Source: Prosthecobacter sp. | GTDB taxonomy: Bacteria > Verrucomicrobiota > Verrucomicrobiia > Verrucomicrobiales > Verrucomicrobiaceae | DNA length: 64,000 nt | Direction of reading: 5' to 3' | NCBI RefSeq assembly: GCF_034366625.1 | Contig: NZ_JAXMIH010000005.1 | Coordinates: 310,001-374,000, forward strand | Shown here: positions 34,997 to 43,538 of the stretch, piece after piece | Layout: every line of letters begins with the position of its first letter | Position numbering within the stretch: position 1 is the stretch's first letter | Program-made: the position numbers and the translations under genes | Notes under the pieces: model-generated | What the model was told of the DNA's origin: nothing | What the model saw: only the letters and a program-made list of their open reading frames with translations | Databases searched by the model: none

Positions 34997-36346
34997 TCAG
35001 ATGCCGTAACCTGCGCGATAGGCTTTGTGGATGATCGCGTCCGCTTCGGGCGTGTTGGGCGATTTGAGCGCGTTCGTGTCCCATTCGACGCGTTTGCCGA
35101 AGCGCACGGCGAGGAGACCGACGAGCAACGATTCGGTGAAGGGGGCAGAATACCAGAAACCACTCTTCGCATCCTCGGGTTTGCCGGTTTTGCAGGCTTC
35201 GAGGAATTCTTTGCGATGGCCGCTCAGGCAGCGCGGGATCGTTTTGGCGGGGATGACGAACTGCTGCATTTTCGACTCGGGCACAATGCGTGGAGTGCCG
35301 GACCAGCCACCGGCGAGGATGCAGCCTTTGTCGCCGACGAAATAGATGCCGTTGTCGCCGAGGTTACGGGTTTCTTCGAGGCCTTCGGGACGTGGTGGTA
35401 GCTTGCCGCCGTCATACCAGACCATTTTCACGGCGGGGCGGTCGCCTTTGGCGGGGAAGTGGTAGGTGATGATGCTCCAAACTGGGAAGGACTGGTTGTT
35501 GTTCGGGCCGTTTTCGGCCTCGACCCAGTCGGGCGCGTCGAGATCGAGCGCGTAGAAGGCGGGATCGGCGTTATGCACGGCCATGTCGCCGAGCGCACCG
35601 CAGCCGAAGTCCCACCAGCCGCGCCATTTGCGCGGGCAGAAGTCGGGGTGATAGGCGCGCTCCTTCGCCGGGCCGAGCCAGAGGTTCCAATCGAGGTTCT
35701 TCGGCAGCGGTGGCGTGTCGGTGGGATAGGCCTTGCCTTGGGAATCCCAGAATTTGCCAGGGCGGTCGGACCACACATGCACTTCGGTGACTTTGCCGAT
35801 GGCACCGGCCTGAATCCACTCGCGAGTGAGGCGGATGCCTTCGCTGGCGTGGCCCTGATTGCCCATCTGTGTGACGCGGTTGGTTTCCTTCGCGACATCG
35901 CGCATCGCACGTGCTTCGGCGATGGTATGGGCAAGCGGCTTCTCGACATAAACGTGACGGCCCGCCCGCATCGCCATGATGCTCGCGGGCGCATGCACGT
36001 GATCCGGCGTGGCGACGAGCACGGCGTCGATGTCCTTCTGCTTCTCAATGAGTTCGCGGTAATCGCGGTAGAGCTTCGCTCCGGGGTATTTTTTGATCGT
36101 GCCGGCGGCGTGATCGAGATCGACATCGCAAAGCGCGACGATGTTGGCGAGGCCGGACTCATCCAGGTCGCGGATGTCGCCGCCGCCTTGTCCGCCGATG
36201 CCGATGCAGCCGAGGTTGACCTTTTCACTCGGCGGCGTGAAGCCGGGGCCGCCGATGACGTGACGCGGGACGATTTGGAAGCCGAAGACCGTTGCGGCGG
36301 CGGTTTTGACAAACTGGCGGCGAGGAAGCGTGGAAGGCTGGGGCAT
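34997..36346 (-). CDS. Gfo/Idh/MocA family oxidoreductase, Tat-exported
   Basis: A 449-residue NAD(P)-dependent oxidoreductase. A Tat signal 'LPRRQFVKTAAATVFGF' leads to the Rossmann domain with 'LGCIGIGGQGGGDIRD' (nucleotide loop), 'VATPDHVHAP' and the family's 'VYVEKPLAHTIAEARAM' lysine motif. The C-terminal domain includes 'GALGDMAVHNADPAFYAL' and 'GHRKEFLEACKTGKPEDA'. Exported members are abundant in PVC bacteria and likely act on sugars or sugar acids in the periplasm, with a prebound cofactor. An alternative start lies two codons upstream. The neighbouring sulfatase, esterase and cyclase point to carbohydrate metabolism. Confidence 0.93.
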   Translation of the reverse strand: MPQPSTLPRRQFVKTAAATVFGFQIVPRHVIGGPGFTPPSEKVNLGCIGIGGQGGGDIRDLDESGLANIVALCDVDLDHAAGTIKKYPGAKLYRDYRELIEKQKDIDAVLVATPDHVHAPASIMAMRAGRHVYVEKPLAHTIAEARAMRDVAKETNRVTQMGNQGHASEGIRLTREWIQAGAIGKVTEVHVWSDRPGKFWDSQGKAYPTDTPPLPKNLDWNLWLGPAKERAYHPDFCPRKWRGWWDFGCGALGDMAVHNADPAFYALDLDAPDWVEAENGPNNNQSFPVWSIITYHFPAKGDRPAVKMVWYDGGKLPPRPEGLEETRNLGDNGIYFVGDKGCILAGGWSGTPRIVPESKMQQFVIPAKTIPRCLSGHRKEFLEACKTGKPEDAKSGFWYSAPFTESLLVGLLAVRFGKRVEWDTNALKSPNTPEADAIIHKAYRAGYGI

Positions 36347-36472
36347 GCGCATGCAAACGGGCAGCTTCAGCCCGCTCTTGCGCCGTCGCTTGCCGCCCCG
36401 ATATCCAGGGGCTCGCTGTTAAAGCTGTCTTTCAGTGTGTCAATAATGCAGGTTGTGTCGTATTTATTGCCT

Positions 36473-37108
36473 ATGAAACGCCCTTGGAAAGACGTCTCCG
36501 TGTCGCTGCGCGACGGCATGGTGACCTGGCCCGGTGATCCCGAGTGCCACATCAAGCGCGTGAACCGCATGGAAGACGGCGCGGTGTGCAACCTGACTCA
36601 CCTCAGCATGAGCGCCCACACCGGCACGCACATGGACGCGCCGCGGCATTTCATCGCGGATGGCATCACGATGGAGCAGATGCCATTCGAGGCGGTGATC
36701 GGCCGCTGCCGCGTGTTTGAGATCGAGTGCGAGGATCAGATGCAGATCACGGTGGATGATTTGAAGAAGCTCAAACTCTCGCCCCGGCAGCGTGTGTTGT
36801 TCAAGACGCGCAATTCAACACGGAGCTGGGCGATGAACGAGTTCGACAAAGACTTCATCTCCATCCGCGCCGACGCCGCGCAATACCTCGTCGATCACGA
36901 GGTCATGACGGTCGGGGTCGATTACCTCAGCATCGGCGGTCATGGGAAGGATGTTGTCGAAACGCATCAGATCCTGCTCGGCGCGGGCATCTGGGTGATC
37001 GAGGGCCTCAACTTGGCCGAGATCAAGCCCGGCTACTACGAGCTGATCTGCCTACCGATCAAACTCGAAGGCGCGGACGGGGCACCGTGCCGGGTGGTGC
37101 TGCGCTAA
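36473..37108 (+). CDS. cyclase family protein (kynurenine formamidase-like metal hydrolase)
   Basis: A 211-residue member of the cyclase/KynB superfamily. The metal-binding motif H-x-G-T-H-x-D-x-P-x-H-F is seen as 'HTGTHMDAPRHF' (about residues 51-62). Further conserved parts are 'PGDPECHIKRVNRMEDG', 'VGVDYLSIG' and 'GIWVIEGLNLAEIKPG'. Family members hydrolyse N-formylkynurenine, cyclic amides or isatin with Mn or Zn. No kynurenine-pathway genes are adjacent, so the substrate is open. The ATG at 36473 gives the normal family length; a far longer upstream open frame is antisense to the oxidoreductase and is not real. It overlaps the rhomboid-like gene by 4 bases at the 3' ends. Confidence 0.9.
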   Translation: MKRPWKDVSVSLRDGMVTWPGDPECHIKRVNRMEDGAVCNLTHLSMSAHTGTHMDAPRHFIADGITMEQMPFEAVIGRCRVFEIECEDQMQITVDDLKKLKLSPRQRVLFKTRNSTRSWAMNEFDKDFISIRADAAQYLVDHEVMTVGVDYLSIGGHGKDVVETHQILLGAGIWVIEGLNLAEIKPGYYELICLPIKLEGADGAPCRVVLR

Positions 37109-37905
37109 CCGGCGCGGCGTTTCATTTCATCGCTCGCCTTGTCCAGAATGCGGCGCTCCTCGGCGGTGAGGCTTTGCATGCCTTGACGACTGATTTTGTC
37201 GAGGATGTCATCGACGGTCGGAGTGGCATTTTTCGCGGGCTTTTTGGCCTTGGGAGAGGGTTTGGGCATCGAGGGCAGCTTCAACTCGCCTGTTTCGTAA
37301 CGGATGAAAGCGTAGGCGGTGCCGACGTTGGCGGCGAGGAGGAGCAGGGAGGCCCAGTCGCGTGCGGCGAGACTGCTGAGGGCATTCAGACCGACGAAGA
37401 TAGCGGCAAGCACCCAGGCGTCGATGGTGAGGATGATGATGCTGATTTTCGCACGCGGATAAAGCGTGGCGAAGGCGATGAAGACGCCGAACTCGAGCTG
37501 CATTATGCCTGCGCAGGCGAAACCGCGAACACCTGCGAGGCCAAACAAAGTGATCAGCAGCGGTGAGACCAGCAAAAGCAAGGCCAGCAGGCGCACGAAG
37601 GCACGGCGGCCGAGATGGCGCTCCACGGCCTCGCCGAAATTCCAGAGCAGGTAGCAGCCAATGAGAATCCACAGGCTGGGTGGATTGACGATGACGTAGG
37701 TCAGCGGCGTCCAGAGATGGAGCTGGTTGAAGGTACTGTCGAAGGTGAAGACAAGGTGCGCCATGACGCCGTAGCCGAGCACGGCGGTGACGATCATGCT
37801 CGCGGCACCGACGAGCGCGATGATTGCGGCGAGATAGACGGGGTGCTGCTTCCACCAGGTCAGCGGGAGGCGGTCTTGAGATTCGGGGAACCAGGAATTG
37901 AACAT
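37105..37905 (-). CDS. rhomboid-like membrane protein lacking protease residues, with DUF6576-like tail
   Basis: A 266-residue protein with six predicted helices in residues ~20-205. 'LWTPLTYVIVNPPSLWIL' and 'WNFGEAVERHLGRRAFVRL' match the rhomboid core (the W-R-lineage 'LxTYxxxH' and 'G..vE...G' positions). The catalytic G-x-S-G is replaced by 'GFACAGIMQL' (about 128-137) and the last helix has no active-site histidine ('AANVGTAYAF'), so it is probably an inactive, iRhom-like protein. The cytoplasmic tail 'VDDILDKISRQGMQSLTAEE' to 'KASDEMKRR' is the short helical domain found at the end of many bacterial rhomboids. A substrate-binding or chaperone role is inference. Confidence 0.75.
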   Translation of the reverse strand: MFNSWFPESQDRLPLTWWKQHPVYLAAIIALVGAASMIVTAVLGYGVMAHLVFTFDSTFNQLHLWTPLTYVIVNPPSLWILIGCYLLWNFGEAVERHLGRRAFVRLLALLLLVSPLLITLFGLAGVRGFACAGIMQLEFGVFIAFATLYPRAKISIIILTIDAWVLAAIFVGLNALSSLAARDWASLLLLAANVGTAYAFIRYETGELKLPSMPKPSPKAKKPAKNATPTVDDILDKISRQGMQSLTAEERRILDKASDEMKRRAG

Positions 37906-37918
37906 GGGATGATGAGTT

Positions 37919-39217
37919 TCACTTTCGCACCCGATCCACGAGCACGGCACTGAGAATGACGAGTCCGAGGACGATTTTCTGGGTGTTGCTCTCGACGTTG
38001 GTGAGGTTCATGCCGTTTTGAATCACAGCGATGATGAAAGCGCCGATCAAGGTGCCGGACATGGTGCCTTTGCCGCCGCTGAGACTCGTGCCGCCGACCA
38101 CGACAGCGGCGATGACATACAGTTCATACATCTGGCCGTAGGTGGGCGATCCGCTTTTGAGCAACGATGCCGTGACCACACCGCCAAGGCCTGCGAGCAG
38201 GCCGCAGAGGATGTAGGCGATGAGAATGACGCGTTTCACCGGTACACCGGAGAGGAACGCGGCCTCGGTGTTGCCACCGACGGCGTAAAGATGACGGCCG
38301 AGGCTGGTTTGAGTCATCACGACATGCGCGGCGGCGTAAAGCAGCAGCATGAGCACGACGGCGTTCGGCAGGCCGAAAAGGTCGGACCCACGACCGAGCC
38401 AGACGAAGGAGTCCGGCACCTGATAGACGGATTGATTCTCCGCCAGACGATACGCGAGACCGCTGCTCACGAGCATCATGGCCAGTGTGACGATGAAGGG
38501 CGGCATGCGCAGGCGTGTGATGAAGGTGCCGGAGATCAAGCCACACACGCCGCACAAGGCGATGCCGCCGAGGCCTGCCAGGAACATTTCCATCACACTC
38601 GCGCTCGTGCCTTCAAAACAATCGCGCACGATCATCGCCGTGACGACGGCGGAGAGAGCGATCAGGCTGCCCACGCTCAGATCAATGCCACCGGTGATGA
38701 TGACCAGTGTCATGCCGATGGCGAGAATGGCGATGACGGCGATTTGATTGGCGATGTTGAGCAGGTTGTCCGCTTTGAGGAAGTTCGGCCATGCCTGCGA
38801 TCTCGGTTTGAGCACGCGAGCGTCCTTGAGCGCGGGGAAGTCGGTGGCGAGATCGCTGAACACGAGCCAGGAGGCCGTGGCGTGATTGCAGGCGATGACA
38901 TCGAGCCCGCCGGAGGTTGCGGCGCGTTGCAATGCGACACGGGCGTCTTTTGGCTCGCCCTTCACGATTTCGCCACGAGAGCCGAGCGCGGCGTTCAGAG
39001 CTTCCGCAAAGGCGATGTCCTCGGCCTGCGGGCGCACGACGATGAGCACTTTGGCATTGGGAGCGATCTGTGCGGCCAGTTGTTTCGCCGCCGCCGCGTC
39101 CTGCGGATGTTGCTCAGTCCAGGTGACGATGCTGAAGAAGGCGCAGAGCAGCAGCAGCGCGACGAGCATGCCGGAACCAGCAAGGTGATGGCGGATGAAG
39201 GCAAGGAGGCGGCTCAT
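37919..39217 (-). CDS. sugar ABC transporter permease (RbsC-like) with an extra periplasmic domain
   Basis: A 432-residue inner-membrane permease of the ribose/galactose type. After the first helix (about 17-33) there is an unusual insert of about 115 residues (35-150) with alternating beta and helix ('AKVLIVVRPQAEDIAFAEAL', 'GGLDVIACNHATASWLVF'), which should lie in the periplasm. The normal permease then follows: 'NLLNIANQIAVIAILAIGMT', 'GGIDLSVGSLIALSA', 'GRHLYAVGGNTEAAFLSG', and the 'GGTSLSGGKGTMSGTLIGA' coupling region. No ATPase or binding-protein gene is adjacent in the window, so partners must be encoded elsewhere. The start at 39217 was chosen to place the first helix properly. Confidence 0.88.
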   Translation of the reverse strand: MSRLLAFIRHHLAGSGMLVALLLLCAFFSIVTWTEQHPQDAAAAKQLAAQIAPNAKVLIVVRPQAEDIAFAEALNAALGSRGEIVKGEPKDARVALQRAATSGGLDVIACNHATASWLVFSDLATDFPALKDARVLKPRSQAWPNFLKADNLLNIANQIAVIAILAIGMTLVIITGGIDLSVGSLIALSAVVTAMIVRDCFEGTSASVMEMFLAGLGGIALCGVCGLISGTFITRLRMPPFIVTLAMMLVSSGLAYRLAENQSVYQVPDSFVWLGRGSDLFGLPNAVVLMLLLYAAAHVVMTQTSLGRHLYAVGGNTEAAFLSGVPVKRVILIAYILCGLLAGLGGVVTASLLKSGSPTYGQMYELYVIAAVVVGGTSLSGGKGTMSGTLIGAFIIAVIQNGMNLTNVESNTQKIVLGLVILSAVLVDRVRK

Positions 39218-39315
39218 GCGGAAAGAACGATCATGCGGAGTGGATGAACGCCGTTCAAGACCGGAGATGATCAGGATTGACCGCACAAACAGTCATGGGG
39301 TAGCCTCAAGGCATC

Positions 39316-39984
39316 ATGAAAACCTCCATTCGCGTTCTCGCCGTCCTGTTTTGCACTGTCGCGTTCGCTCGTGCGGACTGGGTCATCATTCAGAAGACCA
39401 ACACCGCTGGTGAGGAGAAGGAGACGGTCACGAAGATCAAAGGCGAGCAGGCGCGTGTGGATGTGGGGACGCAGATGAGCGTGATGGTGGGGGCGGAGGG
39501 CATGATGATGCTCATGCACACGCAGAAAGTGCTCATGAAGATGGATCTGGCGACGATGAAGACGGCGCTGGAGATGGCGGCCAAGGCCTCGGCCCCGCTC
39601 GACAAGCAGCCGGCCACCAAGCCGGTGGCGACGGGGCAAAAAGAAAAGATCGGCGACTGGGAGGCCGAGATTTTCACCTGGGAAGGCCAGCTCGGCAAAG
39701 GGCGCTTTTGGGTGGCGAAGGACTTTCCGAAGTTCGCGGAGATCAACGCGATCAATGACAAGCTGGGCAAGGCGATGGGCAACGCGATGGCCGGTCTCGC
39801 ACCTCAGGCGTCTGATTTCAGCGGCATGGTGGTGAAGTCGGAGATGACGATGATGGGCAAAAACATGGTCACTCAGCTCATTTCCGCGAAGGAGCAGGAG
39901 GTGGATGCCAAGGAGTTCACCGCCCCGGAAGGCTATAGTGAAATGAAGATGCCGATGGCGCCGGGTGGAGCGCCGCCGAAGTGA
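39316..39984 (+). CDS. secreted DUF4412-like protein
   Basis: A 222-residue protein with a signal peptide ('VLAVLFCTVAFARA'). The mature chain is methionine- and lysine-rich, with beta segments such as 'DWVIIQKTNTAGEEKETVTK', 'GEQARVDVG' and 'EIFTWEGQLGKGRFWVAKDF', resembling DUF4412 envelope proteins, which look somewhat like lipoprotein-carrier folds. No catalytic residues are evident. It is divergent from the permease gene across a 98-base gap and ends one base before the convergent ketosynthase-like gene. Function unknown. Confidence 0.65.
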   Translation: MKTSIRVLAVLFCTVAFARADWVIIQKTNTAGEEKETVTKIKGEQARVDVGTQMSVMVGAEGMMMLMHTQKVLMKMDLATMKTALEMAAKASAPLDKQPATKPVATGQKEKIGDWEAEIFTWEGQLGKGRFWVAKDFPKFAEINAINDKLGKAMGNAMAGLAPQASDFSGMVVKSEMTMMGKNMVTQLISAKEQEVDAKEFTAPEGYSEMKMPMAPGGAPPK

Positions 39985-39985
39985 G

Positions 39986-41011
39986 TCATGGCGTCAACAC
40001 GCACGCGTAGGCCGCCGTGTTGGCGCCGGGCATGGAAATGACCACAGGCTGCTGCGTTTCACGTGTTGCCAGAGTTCCGAGCACAAGCTGCAAGGCCGCG
40101 CTGGCGCCCATGCTCTCGCCCAGAACGAGCTTCGGGCTGAGCACGGTCTGCCATGGGCTCCCAGACCACGCGGTTGTCTCCGCACGGTCGAGTTTGGAGA
40201 TGCCGGTGCGGTCGTCGATGAGGGTGGCTGGTTCGCGGAGCTTTGCCTGTGTTTGTGCCGCAAGTTCCGGCAGCAAGGCGCAGCGTTCTTGCCAGGAAAG
40301 ATAGGCCAGCGGGCCGATCACATCACGCACACGCGGGCCGCCACTGCTGGCGGAGAGCAGCAGCGCACCTGCTCCTTCGGACGCGATGAGCTGTGGGTGA
40401 TAATAGGTGAGCGCCTCGGCGCTGAGCCAGTCGCACTCTTCGGCGGCGATGAGCAGGCATTCCTCGACGAGGCCGCTGTGAATCCAGAACGTGGCGGTGT
40501 CGAGCGCCTCCATGATCGTGTTCGGCGCGCCCACGAGCGTGCTGACCGCACCGTCGATGCCGAGGAAGGAGGCGAGGTGCGAGGCAGGTGCGTTGAACAC
40601 GGTTTCCGGGAAGATGAGCGGGCTGGCTTGCGCGGGATTTTGCAGCACCTCGTGGTAGAAGCGGCCTGTGTAGTTCACACAGCCGTTCATCATGATGAAA
40701 AGGATGCCCAGCCCCTGTGGCGGAGCCGCAGGGTCGTGCCCGGCATCGGCCAGCGCCTCGAGTGCGGCGGCCACCGAGTAGCGCGTGATGGCACTTGAGC
40801 GGCGGAGGCGTGGATGACGCGAGATCTTTTCCGGCGGCACGGCGGGAACGAGGCGCGTCTCGCAGGGCCAGGTGCGCTCATCGCCGGGACGTGCGCAGCC
40901 GGTGGCTGGCAGCGGCGTTCCAGCACGCACGGCCTTGAGCAGGTCAGCGGCGCTCCAGCCTGCGGCGCTCACGGCTCCAACACCGCGAATATGGATGTCG
41001 CTCGTGTTCAT
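39986..41011 (-). CDS. ketosynthase-like protein lacking catalytic residues (chain-length-factor-like)
   Basis: A 341-residue protein with the thiolase fold of beta-ketoacyl-ACP synthases ('IHIRGVGAVSAAGWSA' start, 'LGILFIMMNGCVNYTG', 'GALLLSASSGG'). The nucleophilic-cysteine segment reads 'VSTLVGAPNTIMEAL' with no cysteine. The 'HGTGT' motif is not found, and the 'GHxxGA' position reads 'GESMGASAALQL'. It is therefore probably a non-catalytic partner, like chain-length factors of type II polyketide or aryl-polyene synthases. Its ATG overlaps the stop of the complete ketosynthase gene upstream, so the two are translated as a pair and probably form a heterodimer. Confidence 0.8.
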   Translation of the reverse strand: MNTSDIHIRGVGAVSAAGWSAADLLKAVRAGTPLPATGCARPGDERTWPCETRLVPAVPPEKISRHPRLRRSSAITRYSVAAALEALADAGHDPAAPPQGLGILFIMMNGCVNYTGRFYHEVLQNPAQASPLIFPETVFNAPASHLASFLGIDGAVSTLVGAPNTIMEALDTATFWIHSGLVEECLLIAAEECDWLSAEALTYYHPQLIASEGAGALLLSASSGGPRVRDVIGPLAYLSWQERCALLPELAAQTQAKLREPATLIDDRTGISKLDRAETTAWSGSPWQTVLSPKLVLGESMGASAALQLVLGTLATRETQQPVVISMPGANTAAYACVLTP

Positions 41012-42300
41012 GCGGTCCTCCTTTGCAGGACGAGGGTCGCGTTTGTGCCGCCAAAGCCGAAGGAATTGGTCAGCGCATGCTCCAAACGGGCTTGGCGGAA
41101 TTTTTGCACGAGGTCAAAGCACACGGCGGGATCGACCTCGCGCACGTTCAGGCTCGCGGGGAGCCATTGGCCGCGCAACGCCATCAGGCAGATCACCGCC
41201 TCGACTGCTCCGGCACCGCCGAGGAGATGACCCATCGCCGATTTGGTGGAACTGACGGGAATGTTTTTCACAGCATCACCCGCCCAAGCGGCGATGGCGG
41301 CGGCTTCGGCCACGTCATTGAAGGGCGTGCCGGTGCCGTGGGAGTTCACATAGCCAATTTGCGCCGGAGAAACACCGGCCTGGGCGCAGGCGCTCGTCAT
41401 GGTGCGGATCGCGGCTTTTCCCTCGGGGTCGGGCTGCGTGAGGTGATGCAGGTCGGTGGCGGTCGAATAGCCGGCCACATCTCCCAGCGCGTCGCTTTGG
41501 CGCGCATCCTCGGCTTCGAGCAGCATCACGGCGGCACCTTCACCCAGCGCGAGGCCATCGCGCTGCGCATCAAAGGGGCGTGGAATGCCGCTGGGGGCGA
41601 GGGCGTGCAGGCTGTCGAATCCGGAAAACACGAGTTTTGCGAGCGCATCGTAGCCGCCAGCGATCACGCGTTTGGCCCTGCCAGAACGAATCATGTCGGC
41701 CGCCCAGCCGATGGCGTTGGCACCGGAGGCGCAGGCGTTGGAAACGATGATGACCGGGCCACGCCAGCCGAATTCGGCGGCGATGCTGCTCATCTGGCGC
41801 TGTGGCTGGTAATGCTCCGCACGGGAAAGCTGGGAGGGGACACGTCCTGCATCCTGGCGCGCGTTTTCGAAATAGGCCTCGCCCAGCGGCATCGCCCCGG
41901 CGGAGGTGCCGATGACCATCGCGTCGATGCCGTCCATGGTTTCACGCCCGGCCTGGGCCAGCGCTTCGCGGATGGCAAGGAGCAGCATGCGCGTGCCGCG
42001 ATCGACGAAGGCCTGTTTGTGCGCGGAAACACGGTGAAACAGGTTTTCCGCAGGCACATCGACCACCCCGGCAGTTTTGGCGATGAGACCGGTCGTGTCG
42101 AAAAGCTCGACCGGCCGGAACGCGATGCGATCCGCCGCCAACGACTGCTCATTCGCCTGCCAGCCCAGGCCCAGCGGCGAAACAATCCCGGCTCCGGTGA
42201 TGGCGATGCGCTGGCGTGGGGGTGGCGGCACGGAAGAAAAGATTGGAAACAGGTGAGATTCGTCGCGCACGGTGGTTGAACTGCCCACGCAAGTGTTCAT
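41008..42300 (-). CDS. beta-ketoacyl-ACP synthase (KAS I/II family)
   Basis: A complete ketosynthase of about 430 residues. The active-site cysteine lies in 'SNACASGANAIGWA', the two histidines in 'NSHGTGTPFND' and 'SAMGHLLGGAGAVEA', and the glycine-rich end is 'NSFGFGGTNATLVLQ'. The core starts at 'RIAITGAGIVSPLG'. It condenses acyl units with malonyl-ACP. The ATG at 42300 leaves only 20 bases before the divergent AMP-ligase gene; a GTG at 42270 is an alternative that would leave 50 bases for promoters. It is coupled by an ATGA overlap to the catalytically empty homologue, the arrangement of KS/CLF pairs. Confidence 0.9.
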   Translation of the reverse strand: MNTCVGSSTTVRDESHLFPIFSSVPPPPRQRIAITGAGIVSPLGLGWQANEQSLAADRIAFRPVELFDTTGLIAKTAGVVDVPAENLFHRVSAHKQAFVDRGTRMLLLAIREALAQAGRETMDGIDAMVIGTSAGAMPLGEAYFENARQDAGRVPSQLSRAEHYQPQRQMSSIAAEFGWRGPVIIVSNACASGANAIGWAADMIRSGRAKRVIAGGYDALAKLVFSGFDSLHALAPSGIPRPFDAQRDGLALGEGAAVMLLEAEDARQSDALGDVAGYSTATDLHHLTQPDPEGKAAIRTMTSACAQAGVSPAQIGYVNSHGTGTPFNDVAEAAAIAAWAGDAVKNIPVSSTKSAMGHLLGGAGAVEAVICLMALRGQWLPASLNVREVDPAVCFDLVQKFRQARLEHALTNSFGFGGTNATLVLQRRTA

Positions 42301-42320
42301 TCTACGGCACGACGCAGGAC

Positions 42321-43538
42321 ATGGATTACGCCTCGTCGCAAGGACTGCAAATGTTTGGTGAACGCTGGGAACGTATTGTGGCAGAGCGCGGCGCGCAGGC
42401 GGCCCTGTATCTAGCCGACGGCAGCGCCACGACCTTCCGCCAGCTTGATGACGAAGCACGGGCGATGAAGCCTGCTGGGGATCACGTTTTGGTGCAGGGC
42501 GATGCGCCGGAGGTTTTGCGTGCGTTGCTGGCCGGGTTTCTCCACGACGTGTCGGTGCATCTGGTGGAAAAAGACCGTCAGCGCCGTGTTCCGTCCATTC
42601 CACCGCCCGCAGGCACCGCACTGATCAAACAAACCGTCGGTGGTTCTGGTCTGCGTCGCTGCCAATTCTTCACGCTCGATCAAATCGCCGCCGATGTGGA
42701 CCGCCTGCATGCGGCGCTCGATCTTGGCGCGCACGGCGTGGGGGTGGCGGCGATTTCATGCGCGCACTCGTTCGGCCTGACGATGACGGTGCTGCAAACG
42801 CTGTTCAACGGCGTGCCGACTTGTTTTGCGCCGCAGCCGTTTGCCCAACCGTTGATGGAGGCGATGAAACATCACGCGCGTGTCTTTCTGCCGGGCGTTC
42901 CGGCCTTGTGGAAGGCCTGGCTGATGGGCGAGGTGCGGTTTGGCAATGTCAGCCTTGCGATTTCCGCCGGATCACCGCTCACACTCGAACTGGAGCGTCT
43001 TGCGCTGGAGAAGCACGGGCTGAAGATTCATAACCTGTATGGCACGAGCGAATGCGGGGCGGTGTCGTGGGATGATTCGGACGTTTTGCGCAGTGATGCG
43101 CGTGATCTCGGCTCACTCCTGCCCGGTGTGCAGACACAGACGGATCATAAAGGCCGCCTGGTCGTCACCAGCAGTTCGGTGGGCCTTGGGTACGATGAAT
43201 TGCTGCCGGAGGAGCGCTATGGCGGCGGTTTTTTCACCACCAGCGACCAGATCGACCCGAGTGGAGAGCGCTTGATGTTCGAACAGTGCATCGGAGGCGG
43301 CATCAACGTGGCCGGCCGCAAGCTGAGCCCGGCCGAGATCGGCGAAAAGATCAAGCGTGCCGCAGAGCTGCCGAGGGTGACGATTCGAGGGGCGTCGAGC
43401 CGTGATCCCGAGCGCTGTCAGGATATCGTGGCCGAACTCGATGTGCCACAGGCGGAGATCGACGCCGCGTTCAAAACCAAAGCCTGCTCATTGCTGGCAC
43501 CGTGGGAAGTGCCGCGTAGATGGATTGGAAAATCATGA
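42321..43538 (+). CDS. short AMP-dependent acyl/aryl ligase-like protein
   Basis: A 405-residue member of the ANL adenylate-forming family, shorter than the usual ~500. Conserved core motifs are 'SAGSPLTLELERLALEKHGL' with 'YGTSECG' (240-246), 'FFTTSDQIDPSGE' (305-316) and 'GINVAGRKLSPAEI' (327-340). The phosphate-binding loop, normally TSGTTGxPK, reads 'TVGGSGLRR' (105-113), and the C-terminus stops right at the lysine motif 'RWIGKS'. It would activate a carboxylic acid as its adenylate and load it on CoA or a carrier protein. In aryl-polyene clusters a similar ligase loads the aromatic starter; that role here is inferred. Confidence 0.82.
   Translation: MDYASSQGLQMFGERWERIVAERGAQAALYLADGSATTFRQLDDEARAMKPAGDHVLVQGDAPEVLRALLAGFLHDVSVHLVEKDRQRRVPSIPPPAGTALIKQTVGGSGLRRCQFFTLDQIAADVDRLHAALDLGAHGVGVAAISCAHSFGLTMTVLQTLFNGVPTCFAPQPFAQPLMEAMKHHARVFLPGVPALWKAWLMGEVRFGNVSLAISAGSPLTLELERLALEKHGLKIHNLYGTSECGAVSWDDSDVLRSDARDLGSLLPGVQTQTDHKGRLVVTSSSVGLGYDELLPEERYGGGFFTTSDQIDPSGERLMFEQCIGGGINVAGRKLSPAEIGEKIKRAAELPRVTIRGASSRDPERCQDIVAELDVPQAEIDAAFKTKACSLLAPWEVPRRWIGKS

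Noticed and set aside
35459..36472. Long upstream extension of the cyclase gene
   Set aside because: The extension is antisense to the Gfo/Idh/MocA gene; the cyclase family begins at the ATG at 36473 with normal length.
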